DNA of 16,304 nucleotides. Origin: an uncultured Porphyromonadaceae bacterium (GTDB lineage Bacteria; Bacteroidota; Bacteroidia; Bacteroidales; Muribaculaceae). Positions 14,714 to 16,304 of this stretch are shown here, piece by piece. The notes below the pieces were generated by a model. The model saw only the letters and a list, made by a program, of their open reading frames with translations. It searched no databases and was not told the origin of the DNA. The DNA is taken from positions 1 to 16,304 of the forward strand of contig CABRZA010000046.1 of the NCBI GenBank assembly GCA_902475285.1. Reading direction: 5' to 3'. The position numbers and the translations under genes are program-made. Position 1 is the stretch's first letter. Every line of letters begins with the position of its first letter.

Positions 14714-16201
14714 ATGACCCTCTTCGCCGCCTCTCGCCGTCAACTCGTCAACGTGCCCATGCTACTCCGCATCATGGGATGGCTCCTCCTGCTCGAAGCT
14801 CTCTTCCTCTGCTTTCCCACCGTCACGTGCCTGCTCTATTCCGAGTCCGACTGGATACCCTTCGCTGCCACCGCCGGAGGCACTGCCTTCGTCGGATTCC
14901 TTCTCGCGCGATATTGCCGACCCTCAAGCTCATATATGGGCAAGCGCGACGGCTTCCTCCTAACAGCCATGGTATGGGTCGTCTTCTCCTTCTTCGGACT
15001 CGTCCCCTTCCTCTTTTGCTCGCATCCACTCACTTTCAGCGACGCCTTCTTCGAAGCCATGAGCGGCTTCACAACAACCGGAGCCTCCGTCATAACCGAC
15101 GTCACGCACATGAGCCACGGCGTACACCTATGGCGCGCCATGATGCAGTGGATAGGAGGCATGGGTATCATCCTCTTCACCCTCGCCGTTATACCGATGC
15201 TAAACCACTCCGGTGGCATGCAGATGTTCAACGCCGAAGTCACCGGCATAACCCACGACAAGATACGCCCTCGCATCAGCCAGACAGCCAAGAGCTTGTG
15301 GCTAATCTATATACTCCTCACCGTAGCCCTCATCATCCTCCTCTGGCTCGGACCAATGACCCTCTTCGAAAGCATTTGCCACGCATTCGGCGCCATAAGC
15401 ACCGGCGGATACTCCTCCAACAGCATGGGCATCACCGCCTGGCACAACTCTGTCTACGTCAAAGTCGTCCTCATCGTCTTCATGTTCCTCGGTGGCGTCA
15501 GCTTCGGCCTGATATATAAAGTGGCTCGGGGCGACACAAAGGCACTCCGCCACAACGACGTCCTCCACGTCTACGTCGCCACCATCGCCATCATGCTCGT
15601 ACTCTTCGCCGCCACCATCGCCATCCGTGGCCAGGTCGACAACTGGCAGAGCGTCACACTCGACCCACTCTTCCAGATTGTATCCACCATTACCTCTACA
15701 GGATTCTCCGTTAGCAACTTCGAGAATTGGGGTCCCTTCGTCATGGCGCTGACATTCGTCATGATGTTCTTCGGATCTTGCGCCGGCAGCACCAGCGGCG
15801 GCGCAAAAATCGACCGCATACTCTATCTCTTCAAGAACGCCCGCAACGAACTATACCGCTGCATATACCCCAACGCCATACTCTCCGTCAAAATCAACGG
15901 CAAAGTCGTCAACCCCGACCTCGTCTCCAAAGTCATTGCGTTCCTCTGCATCTACATGATTCTCGTCGTCGTCGGAGGCATGGCGCTATCAATGTTCGAC
16001 GTCCCAATCGTCGACGCCTTCTTCTCATCCTTCTCATGCCTCTCCAACACAGGCCTCGGCGCCGGCATCACAGGATATGGAAGCAGCTACGACATCCTCC
16101 CCGACGCCGCAAAGTGGATACTCTCCGCCCTAATGCTCATCGGACGCCTCGAAATCTTCACGGTCCTCGTCCTCCTCACCCCCGCCTTCTGGCGCCACTG
16201 A
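14714..16201 (+). CDS. trkH: Trk potassium channel subunit TrkH
   Basis: TrkH is the ion-conducting subunit of the low-affinity Trk potassium uptake system in the inner membrane. The 495-residue protein is close to the usual length (E. coli TrkH 483). The four pore loops are all visible: SGFTTTGAS (117-125), GAISTGGYS (226-234), STITSTGFS (324-332) and SCLSNTGLG (441-449). Each carries the selectivity-filter glycine. WIGGMGIILF (147-155) and GSCAGSTSGGAKIDR (354-368), the intramembrane gating-loop region, are also present. The ATG at 14714 is 6 bases after the trkA stop. It ends AFWRH, typical for the family. It is the last gene seen in the operon, with no clear strong terminator after it. 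Confidence 0.96.
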   Translation: MTLFAASRRQLVNVPMLLRIMGWLLLLEALFLCFPTVTCLLYSESDWIPFAATAGGTAFVGFLLARYCRPSSSYMGKRDGFLLTAMVWVVFSFFGLVPFLFCSHPLTFSDAFFEAMSGFTTTGASVITDVTHMSHGVHLWRAMMQWIGGMGIILFTLAVIPMLNHSGGMQMFNAEVTGITHDKIRPRISQTAKSLWLIYILLTVALIILLWLGPMTLFESICHAFGAISTGGYSSNSMGITAWHNSVYVKVVLIVFMFLGGVSFGLIYKVARGDTKALRHNDVLHVYVATIAIMLVLFAATIAIRGQVDNWQSVTLDPLFQIVSTITSTGFSVSNFENWGPFVMALTFVMMFFGSCAGSTSGGAKIDRILYLFKNARNELYRCIYPNAILSVKINGKVVNPDLVSKVIAFLCIYMILVVVGGMALSMFDVPIVDAFFSSFSCLSNTGLGAGITGYGSSYDILPDAAKWILSALMLIGRLEIFTVLVLLTPAFWRH

Positions 16202-16205
16202 TTCC

Positions 16206-16229
16206 TTTTAGCCCCCCCCTAAAAATTTT
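16206..16229 (+). terminator. Possible weak terminator after trkH
   Basis: TTTTAG (16206-16211) can pair with CTAAAA (16219-16224) around a run of C, followed by ATTTT. The stem is short and AT-rich, so this is tentative. The rest of the segment to the window end (16230-16304) holds no gene that I can support; it contains a GCGAGC direct repeat near 16240-16253 and an AT-rich end. Confidence 0.25.
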
Positions 16230-16304
16230 GTCCAAGCGGCGAGCTTTAGCGAGCCTAAATCCACCTTACACTTTATTGGTAAATATTAAAATATGTTAAA
16301 ATCT

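Noticed and set aside
1..16304. Sigma-54 promoters, CRISPR arrays, tRNA/rRNA genes, insertion sequences, attachment sites
   Set aside because: None was seen on reading either strand. TGGCAC occurrences lack a properly spaced TTGC partner.

Overview
The window looks like chromosomal DNA from a high-GC member of the order Bacteroidales, plausibly Muribaculaceae (family level is inference). The evidence is: promoters of the Bacteroidota type (TTTG, about 19 bases, TAnnTTTG) in several intergenic gaps; a fimbrial locus with Mfa1/Mfa2-like lipoproteins and a DUF3575-type outer-membrane protein; a long IspG with an insertion domain; and a secreted protein with a Bacteroidota-type C-terminal tail. 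No tRNA, rRNA, CRISPR array, transposase, integrase or phage gene was found.

Region 1 (1-3567, minus strand) is a fimbrial/adhesin operon read right to left. A clear promoter (3537-3567) leads into a DUF3575-type outer-membrane protein gene (3425-2180), broken by an apparent one-base frameshift near 3072. An Mfa2/FimB-like lipoprotein (2183-1074) follows with an ATGA overlap, then a fimbrillin-like lipoprotein (955 to beyond the left edge). A 9-bp inverted repeat lies in the leader of the fimbrillin gene.

Region 2 (3603-9952, minus strand) is a compact housekeeping operon: rpoN (sigma-54), a PAP2-family membrane protein, purE, ispG, an M16 zinc peptidase and an unrecognised lipoprotein. It ends in a strong hairpin terminator. 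purE-ispG and ispG-M16 are joined by ATGA overlaps. The last lipoprotein appears to contain two copies of one domain.

Region 3 (10028-11094, plus strand) is a single-gene unit with its own promoter and a perfect 12-bp terminator stem. It encodes a secreted 300-residue protein with two similar beta-rich halves and a C-terminal tail like those used for type IX secretion.

Region 4 (11181-16304, plus strand) is an operon starting with a 56-residue two-helix membrane protein that is easy to miss. Then come dxs (first step of the MEP isoprenoid pathway), trkA and trkH (potassium uptake). The small gene, dxs and trkA are chained by ATGA overlaps. The window therefore holds two MEP-pathway genes (dxs, ispG) in two separate, oppositely directed operons.

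Most genes are ordinary. The points most worth a second look are the frameshifted outer-membrane protein gene, the duplicated-domain lipoprotein, the small membrane protein coupled to dxs, the shortened IspG insertion domain, and the isolated two-domain secreted protein. I did not find a convincing wholly new multi-gene system.
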